Positions 7,719-16,122 of a DNA stretch of 64,000 nt are shown piece by piece (the stretch's first letter is position 1; every line of letters starts with the position of its first letter). The notes beneath the pieces are model-generated. The model did not search any database. It had not been told where the DNA came from and saw only the letters and a program-made list of their open reading frames with translations. Origin of the DNA: Geodermatophilus saharensis (lineage in GTDB: Bacteria > Actinomycetota > Actinomycetes > Mycobacteriales > Geodermatophilaceae); the NCBI RefSeq assembly GCF_900188205.1, contig NZ_FZOH01000002.1, forward strand, positions 372,001 to 436,000. Direction: 5' to 3'. The position numbers and the translations under genes are program-made.

Positions 7719-9653
7719 ATGTGCGGCCTGCTGGCCTACCTGTCCACCGACGCGCCCCGGGTCACCGAGACCCACGTCGACGACGTCCGCGAGGCACTGC
7801 ACTGTCTGCACCACCGCGGCCCCGACGACACCGCGGTGTGGTCCGACGGCAACGTCGTCCTGGGCTTCAACCGGCTGTCGATCATCGACGTCGAGGGCAG
7901 CCCGCAGCCGCTGCCCTACGCCGGTGACCGCTACCGGATCCTGTTCAACGGCGAGATCTACAACTACGTCGAGCTGCGCGAGGAGCTGCAGGCGGCCGGC
8001 CTGCAGCTGGCCACCCACGGCGACACCGAGACGATCGTCGCCGGCTACCACCTGTGGGGCCAGGACGTCGTCCGGCGGCTGCGCGGGATGTTCTCCTTCG
8101 TCATCTGGGACACCCACACCGGCACCGCCTTCGGCGCCCGCGACCCCTTCGGCATCAAGCCGCTGTTCACCGCCCGGCTGGCCGACGGCGGGCTGGTCTT
8201 CAGCTCGGAGAAGAAGGCGCTGCTGCAGCTGCTCGGCGGCAGCGCGACGGCCGGCGGCGTCGACCCGGCGTCCCTGCAGCACTACCTGACGCTGCAGTAC
8301 GTGCCCGAGCCCGCGACCCTGCACCGCGGGATCCGGCGGATCGAGAGCGGCACCAGCTTCACCGTCGTCGACGGCGAGCTGGCCACCGCCCGCTACTTCC
8401 ACCCCGCGTGGAAGCCGCAGCCGGTGCCCGCCGGCGGTGAGCAGGAGCTCCACGACCGCATCGCCGCCGTCCTCGACGAGTCGGTGGCCAAGCACATGCG
8501 GGCCGACGTCACCGTCGGGTCGTTCCTCTCCAGCGGCATCGACTCCACGGCGATCGCCGCGCTGGCACACCGCTACAACCCCGACCTGATGACCTTCACC
8601 GTCGGCTTCCAGCGGCAGGCGCAGTCGGAGATCGAGATCGCCGCGGAGTCGGCGTCGATCCTCGGCGTCAAGCACGTGCCGGTGGAGGTGACCGCCGAGG
8701 AGTTCGCCGCGGCCATCCCCGAGGTGGTCTGGTACCTCGACGACCCCGTGGCCGACCCCGCGCTCGTGCCGCTGTACTTCGTCGCCCGCGAGGCGCGCAA
8801 GCACGTCAAGGTGGTGCTGTCGGGCGAGGGCGCCGACGAGCTGTTCGGCGGCTACACCATCTACCGCGAGCCGATCAGCCTGGCCTGGGCGTCGGGGCTG
8901 CCCCCGGCCGCCCGCCGGGCGATGGCCCGCATCGCCGACCTGCTGCCCGAGGGCGTGCGCGGGCAGGACCTGCTGCGGCGCGCGGCGACCCCGCTCGAGC
9001 AGCGGTACTACGGCAACGCCCGCAACATGCGCGACGACGAGCTGGCCGCGCTGCTGCCCGGCCGCGACCCGGACCTGTCGCACGTCGCGGTGACCGAGGA
9101 CCTGTACCGGCGCACCCGCGAGGCCGGCTACGACGACGTGACGGCGATGCAGTACGTCGACCTGTTCACCTGGCTGCGCGGGGACATCCTGGTCAAGGCC
9201 GACAAGATGACCATGGCCAACTCGCTGGAGCTGCGGGTGCCGTTCCTCGACCCCGAGGTGTTCGCGATCGCCAGCTCGCTGCCGGTCGAGCAGCGGGTGC
9301 CGCGGCGGGGGGACGCCACCAAGTACGCGCTGCGCCAGGCGATGCGGCAGATCGTGCCGCCGCGGATCATGAACCGGCGCAAGCTGGGCTTCCCGGTGCC
9401 GACGGCGGAGTTCCTCGCCGGGCCGCTGCACGAGTGGGCCCGCGGGATCGTGATGGACAGCCAGACCCAGCAGTGGCTCGACCGCGACGTCGTCCTGGGC
9501 CTGCTCGACCGGCTGCGCACCGAGGAGGTGCCGAGCAAGCGGGTCGCCCGTCAGCTGTGGTCGGTGCTGGTCTTCATGGTCTGGCACGGGATCTTCGTCG
9601 AGGACCGGATCGTCGTCGACGTCCCGGAGACGGTCTACCCCGTCAAGCTCTAG
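7719..9653 (+). CDS. asnB: Asparagine synthetase (glutamine-hydrolysing)
   Basis: AsnB makes asparagine from aspartate, ATP and glutamine in the cytosol. The 644-residue product begins MCGLLAYL, so the nucleophilic Cys of the class II amidotransferase domain is residue 2 after Met removal, which fixes the start at ATG 7719. The N-terminal glutaminase half is followed by the synthetase half with the pyrophosphate-loop SSGIDS at 271-276. The length fits actinobacterial AsnB. It stands next to the oxidase genes as in mycobacteria, where it also lies beside ctaC. A strong terminator follows. Confidence 0.95.
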   Translation: MCGLLAYLSTDAPRVTETHVDDVREALHCLHHRGPDDTAVWSDGNVVLGFNRLSIIDVEGSPQPLPYAGDRYRILFNGEIYNYVELREELQAAGLQLATHGDTETIVAGYHLWGQDVVRRLRGMFSFVIWDTHTGTAFGARDPFGIKPLFTARLADGGLVFSSEKKALLQLLGGSATAGGVDPASLQHYLTLQYVPEPATLHRGIRRIESGTSFTVVDGELATARYFHPAWKPQPVPAGGEQELHDRIAAVLDESVAKHMRADVTVGSFLSSGIDSTAIAALAHRYNPDLMTFTVGFQRQAQSEIEIAAESASILGVKHVPVEVTAEEFAAAIPEVVWYLDDPVADPALVPLYFVAREARKHVKVVLSGEGADELFGGYTIYREPISLAWASGLPPAARRAMARIADLLPEGVRGQDLLRRAATPLEQRYYGNARNMRDDELAALLPGRDPDLSHVAVTEDLYRRTREAGYDDVTAMQYVDLFTWLRGDILVKADKMTMANSLELRVPFLDPEVFAIASSLPVEQRVPRRGDATKYALRQAMRQIVPPRIMNRRKLGFPVPTAEFLAGPLHEWARGIVMDSQTQQWLDRDVVLGLLDRLRTEEVPSKRVARQLWSVLVFMVWHGIFVEDRIVVDVPETVYPVKL

Positions 9654-9661
9654 AGAGACGG

Positions 9662-9697
9662 AACGGCGCCCGTCCCCCGGAGGGGACGGGCGCCGTT
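9662..9697 (+). terminator. asnB terminator
   Basis: A perfect 15-bp stem (AACGGCGCCCGTCCC and its complement) with a 6-base loop begins 8 bases after the asnB stop and ends in TTT. Confidence 0.85.
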
Positions 9698-9718
9698 TCG
9701 CGGAACGTGCTGGAACGG

Positions 9719-9772
9719 CCCCGTCGCCGCCGGTCCCGGGGCTCGCGGAGCGTGTCCCGGGGGGCGACGGGG
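9719..9772 (-). terminator. Long imperfect hairpin after erpA
   Basis: CCCCGTCGCC at 9719-9728 pairs with GGCGACGGGG at 9763-9772; the inside holds further self-complementary CCCGGGG blocks. It lies just downstream of the minus-strand erpA stop. It resembles the hairpins at 26613 and 36251. Confidence 0.6.
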
Positions 9773-9780
9773 TCCTTCTG

Positions 9781-10137
9781 CTAGTGGAACGAGTCGCCGC
9801 ACGCGCAGGAGCCCTGCGCGTTCGGGTTGTCGATCGTGAAGCCCTGCTTCTCGATGGTGTCGACGAAGTCGATCACCGCGCCGCCCAGGTACGGGCCGCT
9901 CATCCGGTCGACGATGACCTCGACGCCACCGAACTCGTAGGTCTGGTCGCCGTCGAGGAACCGCTCGTCGAAGAAGAGCTGGTAGCGCAGGCCGGAGCAG
10001 CCACCGGGCTGGACGGCGATGCGCAGACGCAGGTCGTCGCGACCCTCCTGGTCCAGCAGCGCCTTGACCTTCGAGGCGGCCGGCTCGCTGAGCAGCACGC
10101 CGGTGCTGCCGGTGGTCTCGGTGTCCTGCACCGTCAT
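9781..10137 (-). CDS. erpA: A-type iron-sulfur cluster carrier (HesB/IscA/ErpA family)
   Basis: A-type carriers hand Fe-S clusters to apoproteins. The 118-residue product has the family fold signature LRIAVQPGGCSGLRYQL and the three cluster-binding cysteines Cys47, Cys111 and Cys113, the last two in the C-terminal GSCACGDSF. ATG 10137 was chosen because GGGAGG lies 8 bases upstream; the frame remains open to 10218 but that extension is not family-like. Fe-S clients nearby include QcrA and LipA. The exact subtype (ErpA versus IscA) cannot be told from sequence alone. Confidence 0.9.
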   Translation of the reverse strand: MTVQDTETTGSTGVLLSEPAASKVKALLDQEGRDDLRLRIAVQPGGCSGLRYQLFFDERFLDGDQTYEFGGVEVIVDRMSGPYLGGAVIDFVDTIEKQGFTIDNPNAQGSCACGDSFH

Positions 10138-10264
10138 GTTGTGTCCTCCCACATCCGAGGGCGTCCGTTGCGGCACTCCCTGCCGCTGCCAACACCGCCG
10201 TGGCGGAGCCTGTTCCACTGTACGGCGCGCGGTCGCTCCGGCCAGTCCCCTGCACGGGGCGCCG

Positions 10265-10270
10265 TAGACT
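10265..10270 (+). promoter_or_regulatory. -10 element of the DUF3043 gene
   Basis: TAGACT stands 8 bases before the GTG at 10279. No Shine-Dalgarno sequence is seen, so the mRNA may be leaderless or nearly so. Confidence 0.4.
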
Positions 10271-10278
10271 GCACGGTC

Positions 10279-10893
10279 GTGAAGCTCCGCCTGCCCGGGC
10301 GCCGGGACCGCGTGACGACGGCGACCCAGACCGCCCCGGACACCGCCGCCGACGGCGTCCAGCTGGTGAAGTCCAGTGGCAAGGGCCGGCCCACGCCCAA
10401 GCGCACCGAGGCCCAGGGGCGCCGTCCCGGCCCGCCGCCGCCTCCGCCCACCACGCGCAAGGAGGCCTACGCACGCGCGCGCCAGCAGCAGGCGCAGCGC
10501 CGGGCCGACACCCGCGCCGGCATGGCCCGCGGCGACGACTCCTACCTGCCGGCCCGCGACCGCGGCCCGGTCCGCCGGCTGGTCCGCGACCTCGTCGACG
10601 CCCGCCGCAACGCCGGCAGCTGGTTCCTGCCGGTCGCCGCGCTCGTCCTCGTCGGCTACTTCATCCCCAGCCCGGCGGTGCAGAACTACACGGTGCTGCT
10701 CTGGTTCCTCTTCTTCCTGGTGATCATCGTCGACTCGGTGTTCCTGGGCCGGCGGATCAAGCGGGCGGTCGCCGAGCGGTTCCCCGACCAGAAGGCGACC
10801 AAGGGCGTGGTCTGGTACGGCGTCAGCCGCGCCACGATGATCCGCCGCTGGCGGTTCCCCAAGCCCGAGGTCGCCCTCGGCGCCGACGTCTGA
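10279..10893 (+). CDS. DUF3043 membrane protein
   Basis: The 204-residue protein has a basic, Pro-rich N-terminal half, with six Pro in a row near residue 58, two hydrophobic helices at about 115-160, and a basic tail with QKATKGVVWYGVSRATMIRRWR. This is the pattern of DUF3043, a family found in actinobacteria, of unknown function. It is divergent from erpA, as in mycobacteria. The GTG start follows a TAGACT hexamer rather than a Shine-Dalgarno site. Confidence 0.8.
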   Translation: MKLRLPGRRDRVTTATQTAPDTAADGVQLVKSSGKGRPTPKRTEAQGRRPGPPPPPPTTRKEAYARARQQQAQRRADTRAGMARGDDSYLPARDRGPVRRLVRDLVDARRNAGSWFLPVAALVLVGYFIPSPAVQNYTVLLWFLFFLVIIVDSVFLGRRIKRAVAERFPDQKATKGVVWYGVSRATMIRRWRFPKPEVALGADV

Positions 10894-10896
10894 CGG

Positions 10897-11082
10897 TCAG
10901 GGCACCGGGGCGCCCACGACGTCGCGCACGGCCGCGGCCACCCTGTCGGGCCGGTCCCACGGCACGAACGTCAGGGCGTCGTCGAGCCAGGTGACCCCCG
11001 TCCCCAGCAGCCGCGCCAGCCGCCCGGCGTCACGGGGCGGGAAGACCCGGTCGGGCCGGCCCCAGACGACGGCGGCCGGCAC
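10897..11082 (-). pseudogene. C-terminal remnant of an alpha/beta hydrolase
   Basis: About 60 codons encode VPAAVVWGRPDRVFPPRDAG and a following WLDDALTFVPWDRPDRVAAA stretch, the last part of an alpha/beta hydrolase, where VWG-x-x-D-x-x-x-P carries the catalytic Asp. The nucleophile elbow and the first 200 or so residues are missing: upstream the frame reaches a stop within about 40 bases without hydrolase-like sequence. The residue normally occupied by the catalytic His is not obvious. It lies between DUF3043 and the aldo/keto reductase with 3 bases and about 43 bases of spacing. I read it as the stump of a deleted gene. Confidence 0.6.
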
Positions 11083-11125
11083 CTGAGCGGGTGGGCGGGG
11101 CGCCGCGGGGCTAGCGTCGGGTCAC

Positions 11126-12109
11126 GTGGAGTACCGACGCCTCGGCCGTTCCGGCCTGACCATCTCCGAGATCGCCTACGGCAACTGGCTCACCCACGGG
11201 GGCCAGGTCAAGGAGGACGCCGCGCAGGCCTGCGTGCGCGCCGCCCTCGACGCCGGCATCACGACCTTCGACACCGCCGACGTCTACGCCGGCACCCGCG
11301 CCGAGGCGGTCCTCGGCCGCGCCCTGGCCGGCCAGCGCCGCGAGGGCCTGGAGATCTTCACCAAGGTCTACTGGCCCACCGGCCCGGGCCCCAACGACCG
11401 CGGCCTGGGCCGCAAGCACATCCAGGAGAGCTGCGAGGCCTCGCTGCGGCGGCTGCAGACCGACCACATCGACCTCTACCAGGCGCACCGCTACGACGAG
11501 ACGGTGCCGCTGGAGGAGACCATGACCGCCTTCGCCGACCTGGTGCGGGCGGGCAAGGTGCTCTACATCGGCGTCTCGGAGTGGCGGGCCGAGGAGATCG
11601 CCGCCGGCGCGGCGCTCGCCCGCGACCTCGGCGTCCAGCTGATCAGCAACCAGCCGCAGTACTCGATGCTGTGGCGGGTCATCGAGGAGGAGGTCGTCCC
11701 GACGTCGCAGCGCGAGGGCGTCTCCCAGATCGTGTGGTCGCCGCTCGCGCAGGGCGTCCTCACCGGCAAGTACCGGCCGGGTGAGCAGCCGCCCGCCGGC
11801 AGCCGCGCCACCGACCCGGAGGCCGGCCGGTTCATCCGGCAGTTCATGACCGACGACGTCCTCACCCGGGTGCAGCAGCTGCGTCCGGTCGCCGACGACC
11901 TGGGGCTGTCGATGGCGCAGCTCGCCGTCGCGTGGGTGCTGCAGAACGAGAACGTCGCTGCGGCGATCATCGGCGCGACCCGTCCCGAGCAGGTGCACGA
12001 CAACGTGAAGGCCGCCGGCGTCCGGCTCGAGGCCGACGTCCTCGCCCGGATCGACGAGGTGCTCGGCGACGCCGTCGAGCGCGACCCCGCCAAGACGTCC
12101 CGCGGCTGA
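11126..12109 (+). CDS. Aldo/keto reductase (potassium-channel beta-subunit-like)
   Basis: The 327-residue TIM-barrel oxidoreductase reduces aldehydes or ketones with NADPH; its natural substrate is unknown. The catalytic tetrad is visible as Asp49, Tyr54, Lys80 and His121, and the C-terminal NADPH-binding part has NENVAAAIIGATRPEQV. Overall it is closest to the Kv-beta/YghZ-like group (LGRSGLTISEIAYGNW start). GTG 11126 follows TAGCGT by 8 bases. A strong hairpin follows the gene. Confidence 0.9.
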   Translation: MEYRRLGRSGLTISEIAYGNWLTHGGQVKEDAAQACVRAALDAGITTFDTADVYAGTRAEAVLGRALAGQRREGLEIFTKVYWPTGPGPNDRGLGRKHIQESCEASLRRLQTDHIDLYQAHRYDETVPLEETMTAFADLVRAGKVLYIGVSEWRAEEIAAGAALARDLGVQLISNQPQYSMLWRVIEEEVVPTSQREGVSQIVWSPLAQGVLTGKYRPGEQPPAGSRATDPEAGRFIRQFMTDDVLTRVQQLRPVADDLGLSMAQLAVAWVLQNENVAAAIIGATRPEQVHDNVKAAGVRLEADVLARIDEVLGDAVERDPAKTSRG

Positions 12110-12120
12110 TCCCCGCCGCC

Positions 12121-12159
12121 CCGGCCTGACCCTCGACGTCGAGTCGAGGGTCAGGCCGG
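12121..12159. terminator. Shared convergent terminator
   Basis: A perfect 17-bp stem with a 5-base loop (GTCGA) lies between the plus-strand reductase and the minus-strand small gene. The stop codon of the small gene (12151-12153) is inside the stem. Confidence 0.85.
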
Positions 12160-12363
12160 GGCGAGCCCCATCGGGCCGTAGGCCTTCACGTCGCCGTCGA
12201 AGAGGGACACCGCCGCCACGCCGCGACCGAGCAGGTCGCGCCAGTTCTCCCCCAGCCACGACTCGGCGTCGCCCTGGTTGTCCGAGCGCGGCACCTCGAC
12301 GCCGAGCGCGGCGGGGTCGATGGTCGCGCCGTCGGGGTCCTCGAGCCGCCAGGTCCAGGTCAT
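12151..12363 (-). CDS. Small conserved actinobacterial-type protein, 70 residues
   Basis: The protein begins MTWTWRLEDPDGATIDPAAL and is acidic, with several Trp and no membrane segment. I recognise the general type from actinobacterial genomes but know no function. ATG 12363 follows a minus-strand TAGCCT hexamer by 6 bases, so it is a good leaderless start. The stop falls within a terminator stem. Confidence 0.7.
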   Translation of the reverse strand: MTWTWRLEDPDGATIDPAALGVEVPRSDNQGDAESWLGENWRDLLGRGVAAVSLFDGDVKAYGPMGLAPA

Positions 12364-12474
12364 GACGAGAGGCTAGTGAGGGCAGCCGTGTCCGGGGTGT
12401 GACCGGCCACCGGGTGTCGGGACCGACCGGCGAGGGCATGGGAGGTCCGACCACCCGTGCCCACCGGAGGACCG

Positions 12475-12915
12475 ATGACCGTGCCGACCACGGGGGGCGC
12501 CTCGCGCGCCACCCCACCACCCCCGACGACCGAGGACGCCTCCACCGGCCAGCTGATCAGCCAGCTGACCGAGCAGGTCTCGCGCCTCGTGCGCGACGAG
12601 GCCCGGCTGGCGCAGGCCGAGATGACGCAGAAGGCCAAGCGCCTGGGCGTCGGCGCCGGTCTCTTCGGCGGCGCGGGGCTGTTCGGCTTTCTGGGACTGT
12701 GCGTGCTCGTCGCCACCGCCGTCCTCGCCCTCGACGTGGTGCTGCCGGCCTGGCTGGCCGCCCTGATCGTGGCCGTCGTGCTGCTCGCCGTCGCCGGTGT
12801 GCTCGCGCTGATCGGCAAGAAGGACGTCCAGCAGGGCACCCCGCCGGTGCCCACCGAGGCCATCGCCAGCACCAAGGCCGACATCGCGACCGTCAAGGAG
12901 AGTGCGCGCCGATGA
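12475..12915 (+). CDS. Phage-holin-like superfamily membrane protein (DUF1469 type)
   Basis: About 146 residues with a Thr/Pro-rich start, an amphipathic helix (LISQLTEQVSRLVRDEARLA), two hydrophobic helices at about 65-90 and 95-115 and a polar tail. This is the layout of putative actinobacterial superfamily holin X (DUF1469) proteins, which are chromosomal membrane proteins and not evidence of a prophage. ATG 12475 has GGAGG 4 bases before it; GTG 12457, with GGAGGT 10 bases before it, is an equally possible start. It overlaps the next gene by ATGA. Confidence 0.8.
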   Translation: MTVPTTGGASRATPPPPTTEDASTGQLISQLTEQVSRLVRDEARLAQAEMTQKAKRLGVGAGLFGGAGLFGFLGLCVLVATAVLALDVVLPAWLAALIVAVVLLAVAGVLALIGKKDVQQGTPPVPTEAIASTKADIATVKESARR

Positions 12916-13472
12916 GCACCCCGTCCGGCAGCTCCCGCCCCGACGGGTCGGACTCCGCCGCCACCGGCCCCTCCGACCCCGACGCCATCAAGGCCGAGAT
13001 CGAGGCGACCCGCGAGCAGCTGGGCCGCACCGTCGACGAGCTCAGCCAGCGCCTCGACGTCCCCGCGCGGGCCAAGGAGGGGGCGGCGCGCGCCAAGGAC
13101 ACCGCAGTCGAGACCTACCGCGAGAGCCCGCCGGCCGTCATCGGCGCCGGTGCCGCGCTCGCCGGGCTGGTCAGCCTGGTGACCTGGCGTCGCCGGCGCA
13201 GGCGCCGCCGCGCCGCCGCCGCCTCCACCGCGTCGGGCGCCGCGCTGGCGCAGGCTCGCGCGGAGGCCCGGCGCGCCCGCGCGCAGGCCGCGCGGGAGGC
13301 CGCCCGGGCGCAGCGGGCCGTCGCCCGGGACGCCCGGCGCAGGGCCCTCGCGCAGGGCGCCGCGAAGAAGGCCGTCGCCACGAAGGCCACCACCGCGAAG
13401 GCCACCACCGCGAAGGCCACGGGCAAGGCCATCGCCAAGAGCGGGGCGGCGAAGGGCAAGGTGCGCCGGTGA
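12912..13472 (+). CDS. DUF3618 protein with a basic Ala/Lys-rich tail
   Basis: The 186-residue product has the DUF3618 core (IKAEIEATREQLGRTVDELS) near residues 25-70, one hydrophobic helix at about 75-92 followed by eight Arg, and then a long Ala/Arg/Lys tail with ATTAKATTAKATGKA-type repeats resembling histone H1-like tails. It is probably a membrane-anchored protein with a nucleic-acid-like or envelope-facing basic tail; function unknown. It overlaps both neighbours by 4 bases, so the three genes are translationally coupled. Confidence 0.85.
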   Translation: MSTPSGSSRPDGSDSAATGPSDPDAIKAEIEATREQLGRTVDELSQRLDVPARAKEGAARAKDTAVETYRESPPAVIGAGAALAGLVSLVTWRRRRRRRRAAAASTASGAALAQARAEARRARAQAAREAARAQRAVARDARRRALAQGAAKKAVATKATTAKATTAKATGKAIAKSGAAKGKVRR

Positions 13473-13744
13473 GCGGGAAGGGCGCCAAGCTGGTCTACCG
13501 CCCGGTCGGCCTCGGCGCCGGCATCCTCGCCGGCGTCGTCTCGGGCGCGGTCTTCAAGCAGGTCTGGAAGCGGGTCTCCGGCGAGGAGGACGCCCCCGAC
13601 GCGCTGCAGAGCGAGTACCGCATGCGCGAGGTCGTGCTGGCCGCGGCGATCCAGGGCGCCATCTTCGCCGCGACCAAGGCCACCATCGACCGGCTGGGCG
13701 CACGCACCTTCACCAAGCTGACCGGCACCTGGCCGGGCGACTGA
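13469..13744 (+). CDS. DUF4235 membrane protein
   Basis: The 91-residue product has a conserved start (GAKLVYRPVGLGAGILAGVV), two hydrophobic stretches and RMREVVLAAAIQGAIFAATKA, the pattern of DUF4235. Function is unknown. DUF1469-like, DUF3618 and DUF4235 genes commonly sit together in actinobacteria. GTG 13469 overlaps the preceding TGA by 4 bases. Confidence 0.85.
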   Translation: MSGKGAKLVYRPVGLGAGILAGVVSGAVFKQVWKRVSGEEDAPDALQSEYRMREVVLAAAIQGAIFAATKATIDRLGARTFTKLTGTWPGD

Positions 13745-13785
13745 CGGACGGCACGGGCGCGCGACGTCGACGGGAGGGACGCACG

Positions 13786-14922
13786 ATGGCCGGGACGAGG
13801 GAGCGCGACAGCGCCGTCGACCGGATCCGACAGCGGGTCGAGGAGAAGGCGGCCCGCCGCGCGGCCGCCCGGGAGGCCGAGGAACGGGCCGCCCGCGGTG
13901 AGGGCCCGCCCGACACGGGCCGGGTCCCCCCCGGTGGTCCCGGCCCCGCTCAGCTGCCCGGTGTGCACGCCGAGTCGCCGACGCAGATCCCGGCGCGCGG
14001 CTGGAAGCAGATCGTCAAGCGGGCGTGGGCCGAGCACAACGCGGACAACATGCCCATCATCGGCGGCGGCGTCGCGTTCTTCGCCTTCCTGGCGATCTTC
14101 CCGGCGCTGATCGCGACCATCTCCATCTACGGCCTGGTCGCCTCGCCGGAGACCGTGGCGCAGCAGGTCGAGGACCTCTCTGCCCAGCTGCCCGACGAGG
14201 CGGCGAGCCTCATCGGCGACCAGCTGACCGCCATCACGGAGAACAGCGGCGGCGCGCTGTCGTTCTCCCTGGCGATCTCCGTCCTCGGTGCCCTGTGGTC
14301 GGCCTCGGGCGGCACCGGCAACCTGATCTCGGCGGTGAACATCGCCTACGACGAGGTCGAGACGCGCTCGTTCGTCAAGCGCAAGGCGCTGGCCCTGGGA
14401 CTCACCCTCGGCGCCATCCTGTTCGTCCTGATCACCTTCACGCTGGTCGCGGTGGTGCCGGCGCTGCTCGACGCGCTGCCGCTGGGCGTCGTCGGCACCG
14501 TGCTGGCGCAGGTCGTGCGGTGGGTGCTGCTGCTCGGCGTCTTCGCCGGGTCACTGGCGGTGCTCTACCGCGTGGCCCCCGACCGCGACGCCCCGCGGCT
14601 GAAGTGGGTCAGCCTCGGCGCCATCGTCGTCACGGTCATCTGGGCGCTGGTCAGCCTCGGGTTCAGCTTCTACGTGAACGCCTTCGGGTCCTACGACAAG
14701 ACCTACGGCGCCATCGCCGGCGTCATCGTCCTGATGCTGTGGCTGTACCTCACGTGCTATCTGGTGCTGTTCGGGGCGGAGATCAACTCCGAGGCCGAGC
14801 ACCAGACCGCCGAGGACACCACCGAGGGCGAGCCGGTCCCGATGGGGCAGCGCAACGCCACCATGGCCGACGAGCTGCCCGACCCGCCCGAGCCGACGAA
14901 GGAGTCGAAGCAGAAGGCCTGA
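13786..14922 (+). CDS. YihY/BrkB-family inner membrane protein
   Basis: The 378-residue protein has a charged N-terminal region of about 85 residues and then six hydrophobic helices with the YihY/BrkB signatures, including NMPIIGGGVAFFAFLAIFPA and FGSYDKTYGAIAGVIVLMLW. The once-proposed RNase BN role for the family is not accepted; transport or envelope functions are suggested. GGGAGG lies 8 bases before the ATG. It closes the holin-DUF3618-DUF4235 group 41 bases after DUF4235. Confidence 0.9.
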   Translation: MAGTRERDSAVDRIRQRVEEKAARRAAAREAEERAARGEGPPDTGRVPPGGPGPAQLPGVHAESPTQIPARGWKQIVKRAWAEHNADNMPIIGGGVAFFAFLAIFPALIATISIYGLVASPETVAQQVEDLSAQLPDEAASLIGDQLTAITENSGGALSFSLAISVLGALWSASGGTGNLISAVNIAYDEVETRSFVKRKALALGLTLGAILFVLITFTLVAVVPALLDALPLGVVGTVLAQVVRWVLLLGVFAGSLAVLYRVAPDRDAPRLKWVSLGAIVVTVIWALVSLGFSFYVNAFGSYDKTYGAIAGVIVLMLWLYLTCYLVLFGAEINSEAEHQTAEDTTEGEPVPMGQRNATMADELPDPPEPTKESKQKA

Positions 14923-14931
14923 GCCGGCGTG

Positions 14932-16041
14932 CTACCGCACGTGGGAGGGCACGAACGGCGGCTTGACCACCTCGACCGGCTGCGGGCGCCCCCGGACGTC
15001 GACGGCGAGGGCGGCCCCCTCGGCCGGCTGCGCGGCGGTGTCGAGCAGGGCCAGCGCGATGCCGGTGCGCAGGGTCGGCGAGAAGGTGCCGCTGGTGACC
15101 TCGCCGACGCGCGCCCCGCCGTCGTCGAGGACCGCCATGCCCGGGCGCGGGATGCCGCGGCCGGGCGCCCGCAGGCCCCACAGCAGCCGCGCGGGACCGG
15201 CCTCCCTCTCGGCCAGCAGGGCCTCCCGCCCCCAGAACGCCGGCTTGCGCCAGCCCACCGCCCAGCCGCTGCGCGCCTGGTTGGGGGTGATCGAGCGGGA
15301 CAGCTCGTGGCCGTGCAGCGGGTAGCCCATCTCGGTGCGCAGCGTGTCGCGGGCGCCGAGGCCGCACGGGCGGATCCCCTCGCCCGCGCCGGCCGCCAGC
15401 AGCCGGTCCCACAGCTCCCCGGCCCGGTCGGCGGCGACGAGCAGCTCGTAGCCGTGCTCGCCGGTGTAGCCGGTGCGGCAGACGGTGACCTCCTGCCCCT
15501 CCCCGCCGGCGAAGGCCATGTAGGACAGGTCGGCGGCCAGCCCGGCGGCGCTCAGGACGGCGGCCGAGCGCGGCCCCTGCACGGCCAGGACGGCGACCTC
15601 CTCGTGCCGGTCGGTCACCGTCACCCCCGGCGGCGCCGCGTCGGCCAGCCGGGCGAGCACCTCCTGCGCGTTGGCCGCGTTGGGCACGAGCAGGACGTCG
15701 TCGTCCCCGTGCAGGTAGACGATCAGGTCGTCGACGACGCCGCCCGCGTCGGGCTCGCCGTCGGGGACGCAGCAGAGCGTGTACTGCGCCTTCCCCGGGC
15801 CGATGCGGGACAGGTCGTTGCTCAGGCAGGCGTCGACCAGCGCCGCGGCGCCCGGGCCCCGCACCGTGCCGGTGCCCAGGTGGGACACGTCGAACAGGCC
15901 CACCGCCTCGCGCACGGCGGCGTGCTCGGCGAGGACGCCGCCGCCGGCGTACTCGATGGGCATCGACCACCCGCCGAAGTCGGCCAGCTTGGCGCCGGCC
16001 GCGACGTGCCGGTCGTGCAGGGGCGAGGTCCGCGCGGTCAC
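14932..16041 (-). CDS. gcvT: Aminomethyltransferase, glycine cleavage system T protein
   Basis: GcvT transfers the methylene group from the lipoyl-bound intermediate of the H protein to tetrahydrofolate and releases ammonia. The 369-residue product has the family marks [30 protein letters not shown] and GYPLHGHEL. The start is GTG 16041, 6 bases after a minus-strand TACGGT. The frame stays open far upstream by chance. No H, P or L protein gene is adjacent, so this is a solitary gcvT as in mycobacteria. It is divergent from pepA. Confidence 0.93.
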   Translation of the reverse strand: MTARTSPLHDRHVAAGAKLADFGGWSMPIEYAGGGVLAEHAAVREAVGLFDVSHLGTGTVRGPGAAALVDACLSNDLSRIGPGKAQYTLCCVPDGEPDAGGVVDDLIVYLHGDDDVLLVPNAANAQEVLARLADAAPPGVTVTDRHEEVAVLAVQGPRSAAVLSAAGLAADLSYMAFAGGEGQEVTVCRTGYTGEHGYELLVAADRAGELWDRLLAAGAGEGIRPCGLGARDTLRTEMGYPLHGHELSRSITPNQARSGWAVGWRKPAFWGREALLAEREAGPARLLWGLRAPGRGIPRPGMAVLDDGGARVGEVTSGTFSPTLRTGIALALLDTAAQPAEGAALAVDVRGRPQPVEVVKPPFVPSHVR

Positions 16042-16047
16042 CCCCGC

Positions 16048-16053
16048 ACCGTA
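16048..16053 (-). promoter_or_regulatory. Leaderless -10 element of gcvT
   Basis: The minus strand reads TACGGT, a 6-base spacer, then the GTG at 16041. The pepA promoter faces it 58 bases away. Confidence 0.5.
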
Positions 16054-16110
16054 GCGACGGCCGCCCGCCGACTCCTTCGCCGTCCTCACGACCCTGTCGA
16101 GGGCGCCCCC

Positions 16111-16116
16111 TACGAT
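16111..16116 (+). promoter_or_regulatory. Leaderless -10 element of pepA
   Basis: TACGAT is followed by six bases and the GTG start at 16123. Confidence 0.5.
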
Positions 16117-16122
16117 GCAGCG

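Noticed and set aside
12475..12915. Prophage remnant suggested by the holin-like gene, and by DUF1353 at 54100
   Set aside because: No integrase, terminase, capsid or tail genes; both families occur as ordinary chromosomal genes in actinobacteria.
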